From: Oceanisphaera litoralis
GTDB lineage: Bacteria > Pseudomonadota > Gammaproteobacteria > Enterobacterales > Aeromonadaceae
Direction of reading: 5' to 3'
Assembly (NCBI RefSeq): GCF_016907015.1
Contig: NZ_JAFBBE010000025.1
Coordinates: forward strand, 1 to 48,184
Length of the DNA stretch: 48,184 nt
In this document: positions 29,699 to 38,199 of the stretch, piece after piece
Layout: each line of letters begins with the position of its first letter
How positions within the stretch are numbered: the first letter of the stretch is position 1
Made by a program: the position numbers and the translations under genes
Notes under the pieces: generated by a model
What the model was told of the DNA's origin: nothing
Databases searched by the model: none
What the model saw: only the letters and a program-made list of their open reading frames with translations

Positions 29699-30148
29699 AT
29701 GCAAGTTATTCTGCTTGATAAAATCGCCAAACTGGGCGGCCTGGGCGACCAGGTAACCGTTAAATCCGGTTATGCTCGTAACTACCTGCTGCCCCAGGGC
29801 AAAGCCGTTCTGGCCTCCAAAGACAACGTAGCGACTTTTGAAGCTCGCCGCGCCGAACTGGAAGCCAAACTGGCCGAGCAACTGGCTGCTGCGCAAGCCC
29901 GTGCCGATCAGCTGTCTGGTCTGGAAAACGTGGTTATCGCATCCAAGTCCGGTGACGAAGGTAAGCTGTTCGGCTCCATCGGTGCCCGCGACGTGGCCGA
30001 CGCCATCACCGCTGCCGGTGTTGCTGTTGCCAAGAGCGAAGTTCGCCTGTACGACGGCGTTCTGCGTAATGTAGGCGAGTTTGAAGTGGGTGTGCAGCTG
30101 CACGCCGACGTTAAAGCAACCGTTAAAATCCAGGTTGTTGCTGCCTAA
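29699..30148 (+). CDS. rplI: 50S ribosomal protein L9
   Basis: L9 stretches out from the base of the L1 stalk and helps reading-frame fidelity. The 149-residue protein matches the E. coli length. It has the N-terminal rRNA-binding domain ([36 protein letters not shown]), a long central helix (residues ~45-75) and a C-terminal domain with [16 protein letters not shown]. It ends the operon before a strong terminator. Confidence 0.97.
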   Translation: MQVILLDKIAKLGGLGDQVTVKSGYARNYLLPQGKAVLASKDNVATFEARRAELEAKLAEQLAAAQARADQLSGLENVVIASKSGDEGKLFGSIGARDVADAITAAGVAVAKSEVRLYDGVLRNVGEFEVGVQLHADVKATVKIQVVAA

Positions 30149-30163
30149 ATCAGGCCGCTCGTT

Positions 30164-30192
30164 AAAAAACCCGCGCTTGTCGCGGGTTTTTT
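30164..30192 (+). terminator. Rho-independent terminator after rplI
   Basis: The stem CCCGCG/CGCGGG (30170-30175 with 30181-30186) is extended by A6/T6 on both sides with a CTTGT loop, and ends in a T run. It closes the ribosomal protein operon. Confidence 0.9.
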
Positions 30193-30242
30193 ATTGCCTG
30201 CAATAAAGCTACAGTGGGAGAAAGCCTAACGGAGAGCACGGG

Positions 30243-30980
30243 ATGGCAGACTGGATCACAGGCAGGGTCAAGGCCCGCAAACAATGGTCGGATACGCTGT
30301 TTTCTCTGGTGGTGGACGCCGAGGTAGCGCCGTTCAAGGCCGGTCAGTTCACCAAGCTGGCCCGGCATGACGAAGATAAAAAAGTGGCCCGGGCCTATTC
30401 CTACGTCAATGCGCCGGGGCAGGACGCCGAGTTCTATCTGGTGACCATTCCCGAAGGCAAGCTCACCCCTTATCTGGCCGGACTCGAGGTCGGGGATGAG
30501 CTGCTGGTACAGCGTACGGCGGCCGGCTTTCTGACCCTGGATGAAGTACCGCCGGGCCGGGATTTGTGGCTGATGGCCACCGGTACCGGCGTGGGTCCGT
30601 TTGTATCCATGCTGGCGGAAGGCAGCTGCTGGCAGCAGTTCGACCATATCGTGCTGGTGCACGGGGTGCGTCTGGGCGAAGAGCTGGGCTATCGGGAGCA
30701 AATCGCCGGGCTGACGCAAGACCGGCCCGGCTTTCACTATGTGCCCTTTGTATCGCGGGAGACGGTAGCCGGTACCGAGCCGGGCCGCATTACCCACGCC
30801 ATTGCCGATGGCAGCCTGGAGCACAGGGTGGGCCTGAGGCTAACCCCGGAACACAGCCGGGTACTGCTGTGCGGTAATCCGCAAATGGTGCGAGATACCG
30901 TGACCGAACTCAAACACAAGGGGCTGCAGAAACACCTGCGGCGCAAGCCCGGCCAGATCCTGATGGAAAACTATTGGTAA
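30243..30980 (+). CDS. fpr: Ferredoxin/flavodoxin--NADP+ reductase Fpr
   Basis: Fpr transfers electrons between NADPH and ferredoxin or flavodoxin. The 245-residue protein has an N-terminal FAD-binding barrel with RAYSYVNAP (about residues 50-58) and a C-terminal NADP domain with ATGTGVGPFVSML and LLCGNPQMV. It ends in ENYW, the aromatic tail common to the bacterial subclass (E. coli Fpr ends in a YW). It stands alone with the rplI terminator upstream and a repeat downstream. No SoxR/SoxS-type operator was identified. Confidence 0.94.
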   Translation: MADWITGRVKARKQWSDTLFSLVVDAEVAPFKAGQFTKLARHDEDKKVARAYSYVNAPGQDAEFYLVTIPEGKLTPYLAGLEVGDELLVQRTAAGFLTLDEVPPGRDLWLMATGTGVGPFVSMLAEGSCWQQFDHIVLVHGVRLGEELGYREQIAGLTQDRPGFHYVPFVSRETVAGTEPGRITHAIADGSLEHRVGLRLTPEHSRVLLCGNPQMVRDTVTELKHKGLQKHLRRKPGQILMENYW

Positions 30981-30982
30981 AA

Positions 30983-31082
30983 CCCGTGAGGAGTGAGGAG
31001 CGAGGGGGAAAGGGGTGAGGGGTAAAGGGTTGGGGCTTATGTGTAATAGCCCCTCACGCCTTACGCCTCACCCCTCACGGGG
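30983..31082. repeat. GTGAGGAGTGA palindromic repeat, copy B
   Basis: The arms CCCGTGAGGAGTGAGG (30983-30998) and CCTCACCCCTCACGGGG (31066-31082) are imperfect inverted copies around a purine-rich then pyrimidine-rich interior. The right end touches the stop of the small leftward ORF, so it may serve as the convergent terminator for both it and fpr. Confidence 0.72.
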
Positions 31083-31250
31083 TTAACGGGTTAATATCAT
31101 CATCAGGCTGAGAAAGGCGGCCAGTCCCCAGCCCAGGCCGATAATCCAGTAAAACACCCGGGCACCCTGTTTAACGGGGATCTGGTTGTAGAGCAGGAAA
31201 AAGTACCAGAGCAGGGCCGGAAGCAGTGGCAGCAAAAACAATCGGGTCAT
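31083..31250 (-). CDS. Small two-helix membrane protein (55 aa), unknown function
   Basis: Leftward ORF ATG at 31250 to TAA at 31083, 55 residues. It starts MTRLFLLPLLPALLWYFFLL, then YNQIPVKQGARVFYW, then IIGLGWGLAAFLSLMMILTR. Two hydrophobic helices (about 3-21 and 34-52) are joined by a short positively charged loop, giving a hairpin in the membrane. AAGG lies about 12 bases upstream of the start. It is convergent with fpr and divergent from the oxidoreductase gene. No function is recognised. The clean start, stop and membrane pattern in an otherwise empty 435-bp gap support a real gene, but coding is inferred. Confidence 0.6.
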   Translation of the reverse strand: MTRLFLLPLLPALLWYFFLLYNQIPVKQGARVFYWIIGLGWGLAAFLSLMMILTR

Positions 31251-31415
31251 GGCAAAGGCCTTACGGTGAATGAAATCAGGGTGATATGGTATTCAGCCAT
31301 CAGTGAACTGTATCAATGAGAACCCCATTGAGCCAATTATCATTCAGGGTCAGCTGAAGCCGTGCTATGTTGCAGGCTGAGTCATCGCTTATCAATAATG
31401 GACAAGGAGTGAGAC

Positions 31416-32348
31416 ATGAAGCAATTGGTGATCAAGGCCTTCGGTGATGCGAGTCAACTGGTACTGGTCGAGGCGAGCAGCCCACCGCTGGCCGCCGATC
31501 AAATTCGGGTGCAGATGCACTATGCAGGAGTGAATCCGATCGATGCCAAAACCCGGGCCGGTCTCGGCTGGGGCGCTCAGGCGATCAAGGACAAACTGCC
31601 CTGGTCGCCGGGTTTTGAAGTCATGGGTACCGTGCTGGAAGTCGGTTCAGAGGTCAGCATTCATCAAGCCGGCGATCGGGTGTTTGGCCTGGTGAGCGGT
31701 GGTGGCTACAGCCAGAAGCTGGTGGTGCCGGCAAGCAGCCTGCTGCCGGTGCCCGATGAGGTCAGCGATGACATGGCCGCCGGCCTGGCGCTGGCCGGGC
31801 TGACCGCCTGGCAGGGGTTGACCGAGCATGGCGGCCTCAAGGCCGGTGAACGGGTGCTGATTTCCGCCGCTGCCGGCGGGGTGGGGCATCTGGCGGTGCA
31901 GCTGGCCAAGGATCTGGGGGCGATCGTGGTGGCACTGGGCTCGCCCGCCAATCACGACTTTTTGCACGATCTGGGCGCCGACGAGGTGATCGACTATCGC
32001 GATGACGCCGCCTTGACGGCCATGGCACCGGTAGACCTGTTCTTCGATCTGGTGGGCGGAACTTCCGGATGCGCACTTCTGTCTCATGTTAAATCCGGTG
32101 GCCGCGTGGTCACAGTGCCCACCATTACCGCCGATGAGGTGAAGGCCGCCGCCGAGCCGCTGGGGCTGACCGTGACCGGCATGCTCAAGCGCAACGACCC
32201 CCAGCATCTGGAGTGGTTGATTCAGGCACTGGCCAAACAACGGCTGCGGGTGGAAGTGAGCCAGGTGTATCCGCTGGCCGAGGGCGCGGCGGCCCATCGT
32301 CAGATTGAAACCGGTCATACCCGCGGCAAGATACTGCTGCAGGGATAA
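31416..32348 (+). CDS. Zinc-independent MDR-family NADPH:quinone reductase-like oxidoreductase
   Basis: This 310-residue medium-chain dehydrogenase/reductase has an N-terminal GroES-like domain (HYAGVNPIDAKTRAGL, SPGFEVMGTVLEVG). A Rossmann NAD(P)-binding domain starts near residue 145 (LISAAAGGVGHLAVQLAKDLGA). The GHE zinc motif of alcohol dehydrogenases is replaced by GFE and no structural-zinc cysteine cluster is present, so it belongs with zinc-free quinone or enoyl reductases. The exact substrate is unknown. AAGGAG lies upstream. It is monocistronic, with repeats downstream. Confidence 0.87.
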   Translation: MKQLVIKAFGDASQLVLVEASSPPLAADQIRVQMHYAGVNPIDAKTRAGLGWGAQAIKDKLPWSPGFEVMGTVLEVGSEVSIHQAGDRVFGLVSGGGYSQKLVVPASSLLPVPDEVSDDMAAGLALAGLTAWQGLTEHGGLKAGERVLISAAAGGVGHLAVQLAKDLGAIVVALGSPANHDFLHDLGADEVIDYRDDAALTAMAPVDLFFDLVGGTSGCALLSHVKSGGRVVTVPTITADEVKAAAEPLGLTVTGMLKRNDPQHLEWLIQALAKQRLRVEVSQVYPLAEGAAAHRQIETGHTRGKILLQG

Positions 32349-32420
32349 CCGGCCTAGTGAATTGATAAGCAATATCCCATAACTGATGTGAATTTTGGGG
32401 CTAGTTTGCCTTTATCGTCA

Positions 32421-32512
32421 CCCTCGCGAAGGCGGGGGTCCATTGCCTTTGCAGGCGACCCGCAGTCTGACTGCTCTGCGCCACCCATCCTGGATTCCCG
32501 CCTTCGCGGGAA
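32421..32512. repeat. Inverted repeat with CCCGCCTTCGCGGG core
   Basis: The left arm at 32421-32442 (CGCGAAGGCGGGGGTCCA type) is the inverted copy of the right arm at 32490-32510 (TGGATTCCCGCCTTCGCG). The right arm itself contains the hairpin ATTCCCGC/GCGGGAAT. This kind of repeat is widespread between genes in proteobacteria. Confidence 0.7.
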
Positions 32513-32585
32513 TGACAAGAGAAGACGTACGGGAATGACCAGAGAAGACGTACGGGAATGACAAGAGAAGACGTGCAGGAATGAC
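32508..32585. repeat. 23-bp tandem repeat, three full copies plus a part
   Basis: Units at 32508-32530, 32531-32553 and 32554-32576 each follow GGGAATGACAAGAGAAGACG plus TAC or TGC, with one or two substitutions. A 9-bp fourth start lies at 32577-32585. They directly extend the right arm of the inverted repeat, as if its edge had been amplified. They end 45 bp before the M16 peptidase start. Confidence 0.85.
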
Positions 32586-32630
32586 GACAGAACCACATCC
32601 GTTATGCAGCATTATTTATAAGGAAACCCC

Positions 32631-35438
32631 ATGAAGTATTGGTCCCTGTTGTTGCTGTTGTGCCCCTTGCTGGCACCGGCTGCCCCCGTGTTGGTACAGG
32701 AAGTGGAGCAGGCCGACGATGGCCTGGTGATCCCCTACCGTATGTACCGGCTGGATAATGGCCTGACGGTGCTGCTGAATGCCGACAAGTCGGATCCGCT
32801 GGTGCATGTGGAAATGACCTACCACGTTGGTTCGGCCCGGGAAGAGCCGGGTCAGACCGGCTTTGCCCACTTCTTCGAGCACATGATGTTTCAGGGCTCC
32901 AAGCATGTGGGTGATCAGGAGCACTTTCGCCTGGTCAACGAGGCCGGCGGCACCATGAACGGTACCACCAACCAGGACAGAACCAATTACTTCGAGACGG
33001 TGCCCGCCAATCATCTGGAAAAGATGCTGTGGCTGGAAGCGGATCGCATGGGGTTTCTGCTGGAAGCGGTGAGCCAGCACAAATTCGAAATTCAACGTGA
33101 TACCGTCAAGAACGAACGGGCCCAGCGTATCGACAATCAGCCCTATGGGTTGGTGGGGGAACGCATGGGTGAACTGCTCTATCCGCGGGATCATCCCTAC
33201 AGCTGGCAGCCCATTGGCTATGTGGAAGATCTGGACCGTGTCGACGTCAGCCATCTCAAGGCGTTTTTCACACGCTGGTACGGCCCCAATAACGCCACCC
33301 TGGTGATTTCCGGTGACTTCGATACCGAGCAGACCCTGGCCTGGGTGGAGAAGTACTTCGGCCCCATTCCCGCCGGCCCCGAGGTCACTTCGGCCAGGCC
33401 CCAGCCGGCCAAGCTGGAACAGAGTCGCTACCAGACCCTGGTAGACACGCGTATTCGCATGCCGATGCTGTATTTGGCCTATCCCACCGTTTACCTGGGC
33501 CACCAGGACGAGGCGGCGCTGGATGTGCTGGCCAATGTGCTGGGCGGGGGCAAAAGCTCGCTGCTGTATCAGCAACTGGTGGAAACCGGCCAGGCCGTCA
33601 GCGCCGGGGCCAGCCATTACTGCGCCGAGCTGGCCTGTACCCTGAGCGTCTGGGCCTACAGCAACCCGTCGAAAGACGGCTCCCTGGTGCCACTCAAGCA
33701 GGAGATAGACCGCATCGTGGCCGAGGTCGCCGAGCGCGGCATTGCCGGCGGTGACGTTGAAAAAGCGGTGACCGAACTGCGTGCCGAGCTGATCCTCGGG
33801 CTCGACAGCACCAAGGGCAAGGCCCGGCAATTGTCGCTGGGCCAGGTGCTGAAAGATGACCCCCTCTACACCATTAACGCCTGGCGTCAGCTGGCCGAGA
33901 CCACGCCGGAGCAGGTGACGGCGGTATACCGCCGTTATCTGCAGAACAAACCGGTGGCGGCGCTGAGCGTGGTGCCGACCGGTAAAAACGACTGGCAGGC
34001 CGCCGAGCCCAACCATGAGGTGGCCGAGCGGACCTTGCCGGCCGCCGATACAGAACCGGCGTCCTTGCCGGATCGCAAGGTCGTAGACAATTTCGACCGA
34101 AGTGTGATGCCGCCGGCGGCGGAGCCGGTGCAAATCAAGGTGCCGCCGCTGTGGCAAGACACCCTGGGTGACAACATTCAGCTGCTGGGCACGGTCAACG
34201 ACGAGATACCGGCGGTATCCGTGATACTGGCGCTACCCGGCGGCCAGCGGGCCGAAAGCCCGGATGACACCGGGCTGGCGACCCTGACGGCGGCCATGAT
34301 GAATCAGGGCTCGGAGCGGCTGAAGGCCGGGGCCTTCAGCGAAGCACTGGAGCGGCTCGGTGCCAGCATCAGCGTGCGCAGCGGTTTCTATACCAACCTG
34401 ATTGAAATCACCAGCATGACCGAGACGCTGCCGCAAACCCTGGCCCTGGTGGAAGAGTTGCTGTTTCATCCGGGTCTGCGTGAGCAGGACTTCGAGCAGG
34501 TCAAATCCCGGCTGCTGGAATCCATGGCCCAGAACCGGCACCGGCCCGCCTGGCTGGCCCAGCATGCGTTTCGCCAGCTGATGTACGGCAATACCCGCAT
34601 GGGGTTGCCGGACGAGGGCCGGGCCGAGCAAATCAGCGCCATTACGCTGCAGCAGGTGCGCGATTACTATCGACGTTACTACAACCCGGCCAATGGTCAC
34701 GTGCTGGTGGCCGGCGATCTGGATCCCGCTCAGGCCAGGGCAGCGTTTGGCTTTTTGACTCGCTGGCAGGGAGAGGCGCCGACCCTGCCCGAGGTGAGTG
34801 TGCTGCCGCAACCGGCGGCGGCGGGCATTTATGTAGTGGATGTACCCGGCGCCGTGCAGTCGGTGCTGCGCATCGGTCGGCGTGCCCTGCCGCTGGATGC
34901 CACCGGCCCCTTCTTTCATGCCAACCTGATGAACTTCAACCTGGGCGGCAACTTCAACAGCCGTATCAACCAGAACCTGCGTGAAGACAAGGGCTTTACC
35001 TACGGGGCCAATTCCTACTTTACCGGCAACCGGGATGCGGGGGTGTTCGTGGTGGCCACCGATGTCCGTGGTGATGCGACCGTGCCGGCCATCGAGAACA
35101 TTCTGGCGGAGTTCAGCCGTTTTCGGGAGCAGGGGCCGAGCCAGGAGGAGCTGAGCTATCTGCGCAGCAGCTATTCCCAGCAGGATGCCCTGTCTTACGA
35201 GACGCTGGGCAACAAGGCGGGCTTTCTGCTGCAGCTGGCGATGATGCAGCTGTCGCCGGATTACCTCGACGAGCAGCAGCAGATAGTGGCCGATATCGAC
35301 AGCAAGGTGCTGACCGAGCTTGCCGAGCAGTGGCTGGACCCCAACGACATGGTGGTGGTGGTGGTCGGCGACAAACAAAAGCTTGAAAAATCGCTGGCGC
35401 AGCTCCATCTTCCGGTACACGACTTTACCATTGAGTAA
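32631..35438 (+). CDS. Secreted M16-family zinc metallopeptidase (two-domain, pitrilysin-like)
   Basis: This 935-residue protein starts with a Sec signal peptide (MKYWSLLLLLCPLLAPAAP), so it is probably periplasmic. The inverted zinc motif HxxEH is H80-F-F-E83-H84, with the distal ligand E162 (VKNERAQRIDNQPYG). The first half is a complete M16 module. The second half (from about residue 500) repeats the fold but lacks HxxEH (GLATLTAAMMNQGSERL), as in other M16 proteins where one half is only structural. RINQNLREDKGFTYGANSYF is the R/Y pair region of the second half. Likely role: degradation of small peptides or unfolded proteins. The exact substrate is unknown. Confidence 0.9.
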   Translation: MKYWSLLLLLCPLLAPAAPVLVQEVEQADDGLVIPYRMYRLDNGLTVLLNADKSDPLVHVEMTYHVGSAREEPGQTGFAHFFEHMMFQGSKHVGDQEHFRLVNEAGGTMNGTTNQDRTNYFETVPANHLEKMLWLEADRMGFLLEAVSQHKFEIQRDTVKNERAQRIDNQPYGLVGERMGELLYPRDHPYSWQPIGYVEDLDRVDVSHLKAFFTRWYGPNNATLVISGDFDTEQTLAWVEKYFGPIPAGPEVTSARPQPAKLEQSRYQTLVDTRIRMPMLYLAYPTVYLGHQDEAALDVLANVLGGGKSSLLYQQLVETGQAVSAGASHYCAELACTLSVWAYSNPSKDGSLVPLKQEIDRIVAEVAERGIAGGDVEKAVTELRAELILGLDSTKGKARQLSLGQVLKDDPLYTINAWRQLAETTPEQVTAVYRRYLQNKPVAALSVVPTGKNDWQAAEPNHEVAERTLPAADTEPASLPDRKVVDNFDRSVMPPAAEPVQIKVPPLWQDTLGDNIQLLGTVNDEIPAVSVILALPGGQRAESPDDTGLATLTAAMMNQGSERLKAGAFSEALERLGASISVRSGFYTNLIEITSMTETLPQTLALVEELLFHPGLREQDFEQVKSRLLESMAQNRHRPAWLAQHAFRQLMYGNTRMGLPDEGRAEQISAITLQQVRDYYRRYYNPANGHVLVAGDLDPAQARAAFGFLTRWQGEAPTLPEVSVLPQPAAAGIYVVDVPGAVQSVLRIGRRALPLDATGPFFHANLMNFNLGGNFNSRINQNLREDKGFTYGANSYFTGNRDAGVFVVATDVRGDATVPAIENILAEFSRFREQGPSQEELSYLRSSYSQQDALSYETLGNKAGFLLQLAMMQLSPDYLDEQQQIVADIDSKVLTELAEQWLDPNDMVVVVVGDKQKLEKSLAQLHLPVHDFTIE

Positions 35439-35453
35439 CGAGGCCAGACCTCT

Positions 35454-35494
35454 CGCGGGATAACCGCTCGCCCCTGGCGAGCGGTTATCCCGCG
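35454..35494. repeat. Perfect 19-bp hairpin upstream of gshA
   Basis: CGCGGGATAACCGCTCGCC (35454-35472) pairs perfectly with 35476-35494 across a CCT loop. No T tract follows on either strand, so it is not a classical terminator. It ends 17 bp before the gshA start codon and could affect gshA transcription or translation, or stabilise the upstream mRNA end. Confidence 0.8.
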
Positions 35495-35511
35495 CCACAG
35501 AGTAACCGATA

Positions 35512-37095
35512 ATGACCAAGACAACATCTACACTGGCCGAACGACTCCAGGCCTGGCAAGCTCCGACCCGCCTGCCCGCCATCAAGGGCATTCGTCGTGG
35601 CATAGAGCGCGAAAGCCTGCGTATCACACCGGACGGGCTGCTGGCCCAGACCGGCCACCCCAAGGTACTGGGCTCGGCCCTGACCCACGCCAACATCACC
35701 ACCGACTTTTCCGAGTCTCTGATGGAGTTCATCACCCCGGTGTCGGACTCGGTAGAGATACTGCTGGCGCAGCTGGGCGATATTCACGGCTATACCATGC
35801 GCCATCTGGGTGAAGAGCAGTTGTGGCCGCTGAGCATGCCCTGTCTGCTCAAGGGCGACGATCATATTCCGCTGGCCCGGTACGGCAGCTCCAACGTCGG
35901 GCGGATGAAAACCCTCTATCGGCAGGGGCTGCATCATCGTTACGGCAGTCGGATGCAGGTGATCTCCGGGGTGCATTTCAATTTTTCCATGCCCGACAGC
36001 TTCTGGAGTGAATGGCACAAGTTGGAAGGCAACAACGAGTTTCTGCAGGACTTTGTCTCCGACAAGTACCTGGGGCTGATCCGCAATTTTTATCGTTTCG
36101 GCTGGCTGATCCCCTATCTGTTCGGTGCCTCTCCGGCGCTGTGCGGATCTTTCCTCGACGGGCGCGATCATCAGCTGCCGTTCGAGCGGCTCGGCAAGGG
36201 GACCCTCTATCTGCCCTATGCCACTTCGTTGCGCTTGTCGGATCTGGGCTATACCAACAACGCCCAGGCCGATCTGAATATTTCCCTCAACAGCCTGGAC
36301 GAATACGTGTCCTCGCTGCGTCGGGCCATCGGCACCCATGCGGCCGAGTTTGCGAAAATCGGCGTCAAGGTGGATGGAGAGTACCGCCAGCTCAACGACA
36401 ATGTGCTGCAGATCGAAAACGAGTTGTATGCGCCGATCCGGCCCAAGCGCACCGCCGAAAGCGGCGAAAAGCCGTCGGAAGCCCTGGCCACCCGCGGCAT
36501 CGAATATATCGAAGTGCGCTCGGTCGATGTGAACCCCTTCACGGCGGTAGGCATAGATGAGGGGCAAATTCGCTTCCTCGATACCTTCCTGCTCTGGTGT
36601 CTGCTGACCCCGTCGGCCCCGCTGGCGGAAGACGAGATAGCGCTGAACCGACGCAACTTCAACAAGGTGGTGCTGGAAGGGCGCAAGCCCGGCCTGGAAC
36701 TGGAAGTGTTCGGCGGCGAGGCCCTGACGCTCAAGGCCCTGGGCGAACGTTATTTCGGCGAGCTGAAAGAGGTAGCGGCGTTGCTGGATGCCTGCTGTGG
36801 CCGAGGCTGCTACGGCCAGGCCCATGCACAACAGCTGGCGGCGATTCAGGATCCGAGCCTGACCCTGTCGGCCCGGGTACTCGACGAACTGCAAGCCAGC
36901 GGTCAGGACATATTGCCCTTCGGCTTAGGGCTGTCGAAGCGCCACCATCAGCAACTGCAGCAAAGCCGCCCGCGCTACTGGGAAGACAGCTACTTCGATG
37001 AAGAAGGTGCCCGCTCCGAGATGCGTCAGCGCAAGATAGAAAGATCCGACACCATCGGCTTCGACGAATTTCTGCAGAACTACTTCGGCCAGTAA
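35512..37095 (+). CDS. gshA: Glutamate--cysteine ligase GshA
   Basis: GshA makes gamma-glutamylcysteine, the first and rate-limiting step of glutathione synthesis. The 527-residue protein is the proteobacterial class I type (518 in E. coli). It shows RGIERESLRITPDG, FSESLMEFITP, GVHFNFSMPD, TSLRLSDLGYTNNAQ and RGIEYIEVRSVDVNPF. The ribosome binding site is weak (GAG at 35499-35501) behind a strong hairpin. gshB is not in the window. Confidence 0.95.
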   Translation: MTKTTSTLAERLQAWQAPTRLPAIKGIRRGIERESLRITPDGLLAQTGHPKVLGSALTHANITTDFSESLMEFITPVSDSVEILLAQLGDIHGYTMRHLGEEQLWPLSMPCLLKGDDHIPLARYGSSNVGRMKTLYRQGLHHRYGSRMQVISGVHFNFSMPDSFWSEWHKLEGNNEFLQDFVSDKYLGLIRNFYRFGWLIPYLFGASPALCGSFLDGRDHQLPFERLGKGTLYLPYATSLRLSDLGYTNNAQADLNISLNSLDEYVSSLRRAIGTHAAEFAKIGVKVDGEYRQLNDNVLQIENELYAPIRPKRTAESGEKPSEALATRGIEYIEVRSVDVNPFTAVGIDEGQIRFLDTFLLWCLLTPSAPLAEDEIALNRRNFNKVVLEGRKPGLELEVFGGEALTLKALGERYFGELKEVAALLDACCGRGCYGQAHAQQLAAIQDPSLTLSARVLDELQASGQDILPFGLGLSKRHHQQLQQSRPRYWEDSYFDEEGARSEMRQRKIERSDTIGFDEFLQNYFGQ

Positions 37096-37175
37096 GCCGT
37101 CCTGAGATCAATGAGGGGGGAGGCGTGTTCTTTACGTCTCCCCTTTATTATTTTTAACAACAAGGAAGCGGGTTG

Positions 37176-37364
37176 ATGAGAGTGGTGTTCATGGTGCCGT
37201 CATGGACCGAAACCCTGATCGAGTGCGGTGTTAATGTAGTGGGACGCACCCGATATTGTGTGCATCCGGCCGACAGAGTGGCAGTGCCGGATGCGGTCTT
37301 GATCGACGGCGAGCCCTTGTGCTGGTTCGGCATCCGCTCGCTGCGCTATCTGGAATCGATATGA
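37176..37364 (+). pseudogene. Remnant of a BtuF-like metal-receptor (Peripla_BP_2) gene with internal deletion
   Basis: The 62-residue frame joins two ends of a longer family. MRVVFMVPSWTETLIECGVNVVGRTRYCVHPADRVA is the N-terminus of helical-backbone metal receptor/cobalamin-binding-like proteins. VPDAVLIDGEPLCWFGIRSLRYLESI matches their C-terminus. The ~200 residues between, including the conserved VGGTKDP region, are missing, with the frame kept. AAGGA upstream and the intact start suggest it may still be translated. The stop overlaps the following lipoprotein ATG, so translation of this remnant may help start the next gene. It is called from recalled family sequence. Confidence 0.7.
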
Positions 37365-38182
37365 AAGCCACCGTCAAAGTCGGAGCCTGCTTGGTTGTAG
37401 CCCTGCTGACGGCTTGCACTGCTCAATCGGGAAGTGAACGGCGTTTACACGCCGAGCAGCTTGCCAGGCAAGGCGGCCTGACCGCCATGAGTGTGGATGC
37501 TCGTTTGCCGATTGCGGCATGGGGGCGGTTGTCGCCAGGCCAGCCGGTGCATCTGTATCTGGAAGGGGATGGTCATGCCTGGCGTAGCAGTGGGAGACCT
37601 TCATCCGACCCGACGCCTCAGGATCCGGTAGCGCTCAGGCTGGCGGCAACAGATCCGCATGCTTCCGTGTTGTATCTGGGCCGGCCCTGTCAGTATGTGA
37701 ACGCGGCGGCAAGAGGTTGTCACTTCAGCGTCTGGACCACACGCCGTTTTGCCGAAATAGATGATATGGCAGTAGCGCTGCACCAGCTGGTAGGGGAGGG
37801 GCGCGATATCATCCTCATCGGCTTTTCCGGCGGCGCCAATATTGCCGTGCAACTGGCCGAACGGCTGCCGGATGTGAAGGGATTGGTGACGGTGGCCGGT
37901 AATCTGGATACGGATAGCTTCACCCGTTTTCATCGGCTGGCGGATGAAGCCTACGGCCACAACAGCGCTATTTTACAGAAACTGTCCGGCCTGCCTCAGC
38001 TGCATTACACCGGCAGTCAAGATGTGGTGGTGCCGCCCGAGCTGACTCGGCGGCAGCTAAAGGAGGTTGCCGGGCAAAGTGAGTGCGTGCGGATAGAGGA
38101 AGTAAAGTCTGCCCGGCATCATGGCCCCTGGCGCCTAGACTGGTCGGTTTTTGCCGAGCTGCAGCGGCGCTGCGGCACATAA
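37361..38182 (+). CDS. Lipoprotein alpha/beta hydrolase, function unknown
   Basis: This 273-residue protein begins MKATVKVGACLVVALLTAC with a lipobox cysteine at C19, so it should be lipid-anchored in the cell envelope. The alpha/beta hydrolase fold shows a strand then HLYLEGDGHAW, the nucleophile elbow G-F-S156-G-G, a likely acid D221 (YTGSQDVVVP) and a likely histidine H253 or H254 (ARHHGPW). This supports an esterase/lipase-type activity; the substrate is unknown. The ATG overlaps the stop of the truncated metal-receptor gene (ATGA), implying former or current co-translation. The frame is open upstream to 37256, but the signal peptide fixes the start. Confidence 0.85.
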   Translation: MKATVKVGACLVVALLTACTAQSGSERRLHAEQLARQGGLTAMSVDARLPIAAWGRLSPGQPVHLYLEGDGHAWRSSGRPSSDPTPQDPVALRLAATDPHASVLYLGRPCQYVNAAARGCHFSVWTTRRFAEIDDMAVALHQLVGEGRDIILIGFSGGANIAVQLAERLPDVKGLVTVAGNLDTDSFTRFHRLADEAYGHNSAILQKLSGLPQLHYTGSQDVVVPPELTRRQLKEVAGQSECVRIEEVKSARHHGPWRLDWSVFAELQRRCGT

Positions 38183-38199
38183 AACGGCGACACATAAAA

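Noticed and set aside
32508-32585. Possible CRISPR array
   Set aside because: The 23-bp units abut each other without spacers, and no cas gene is present.
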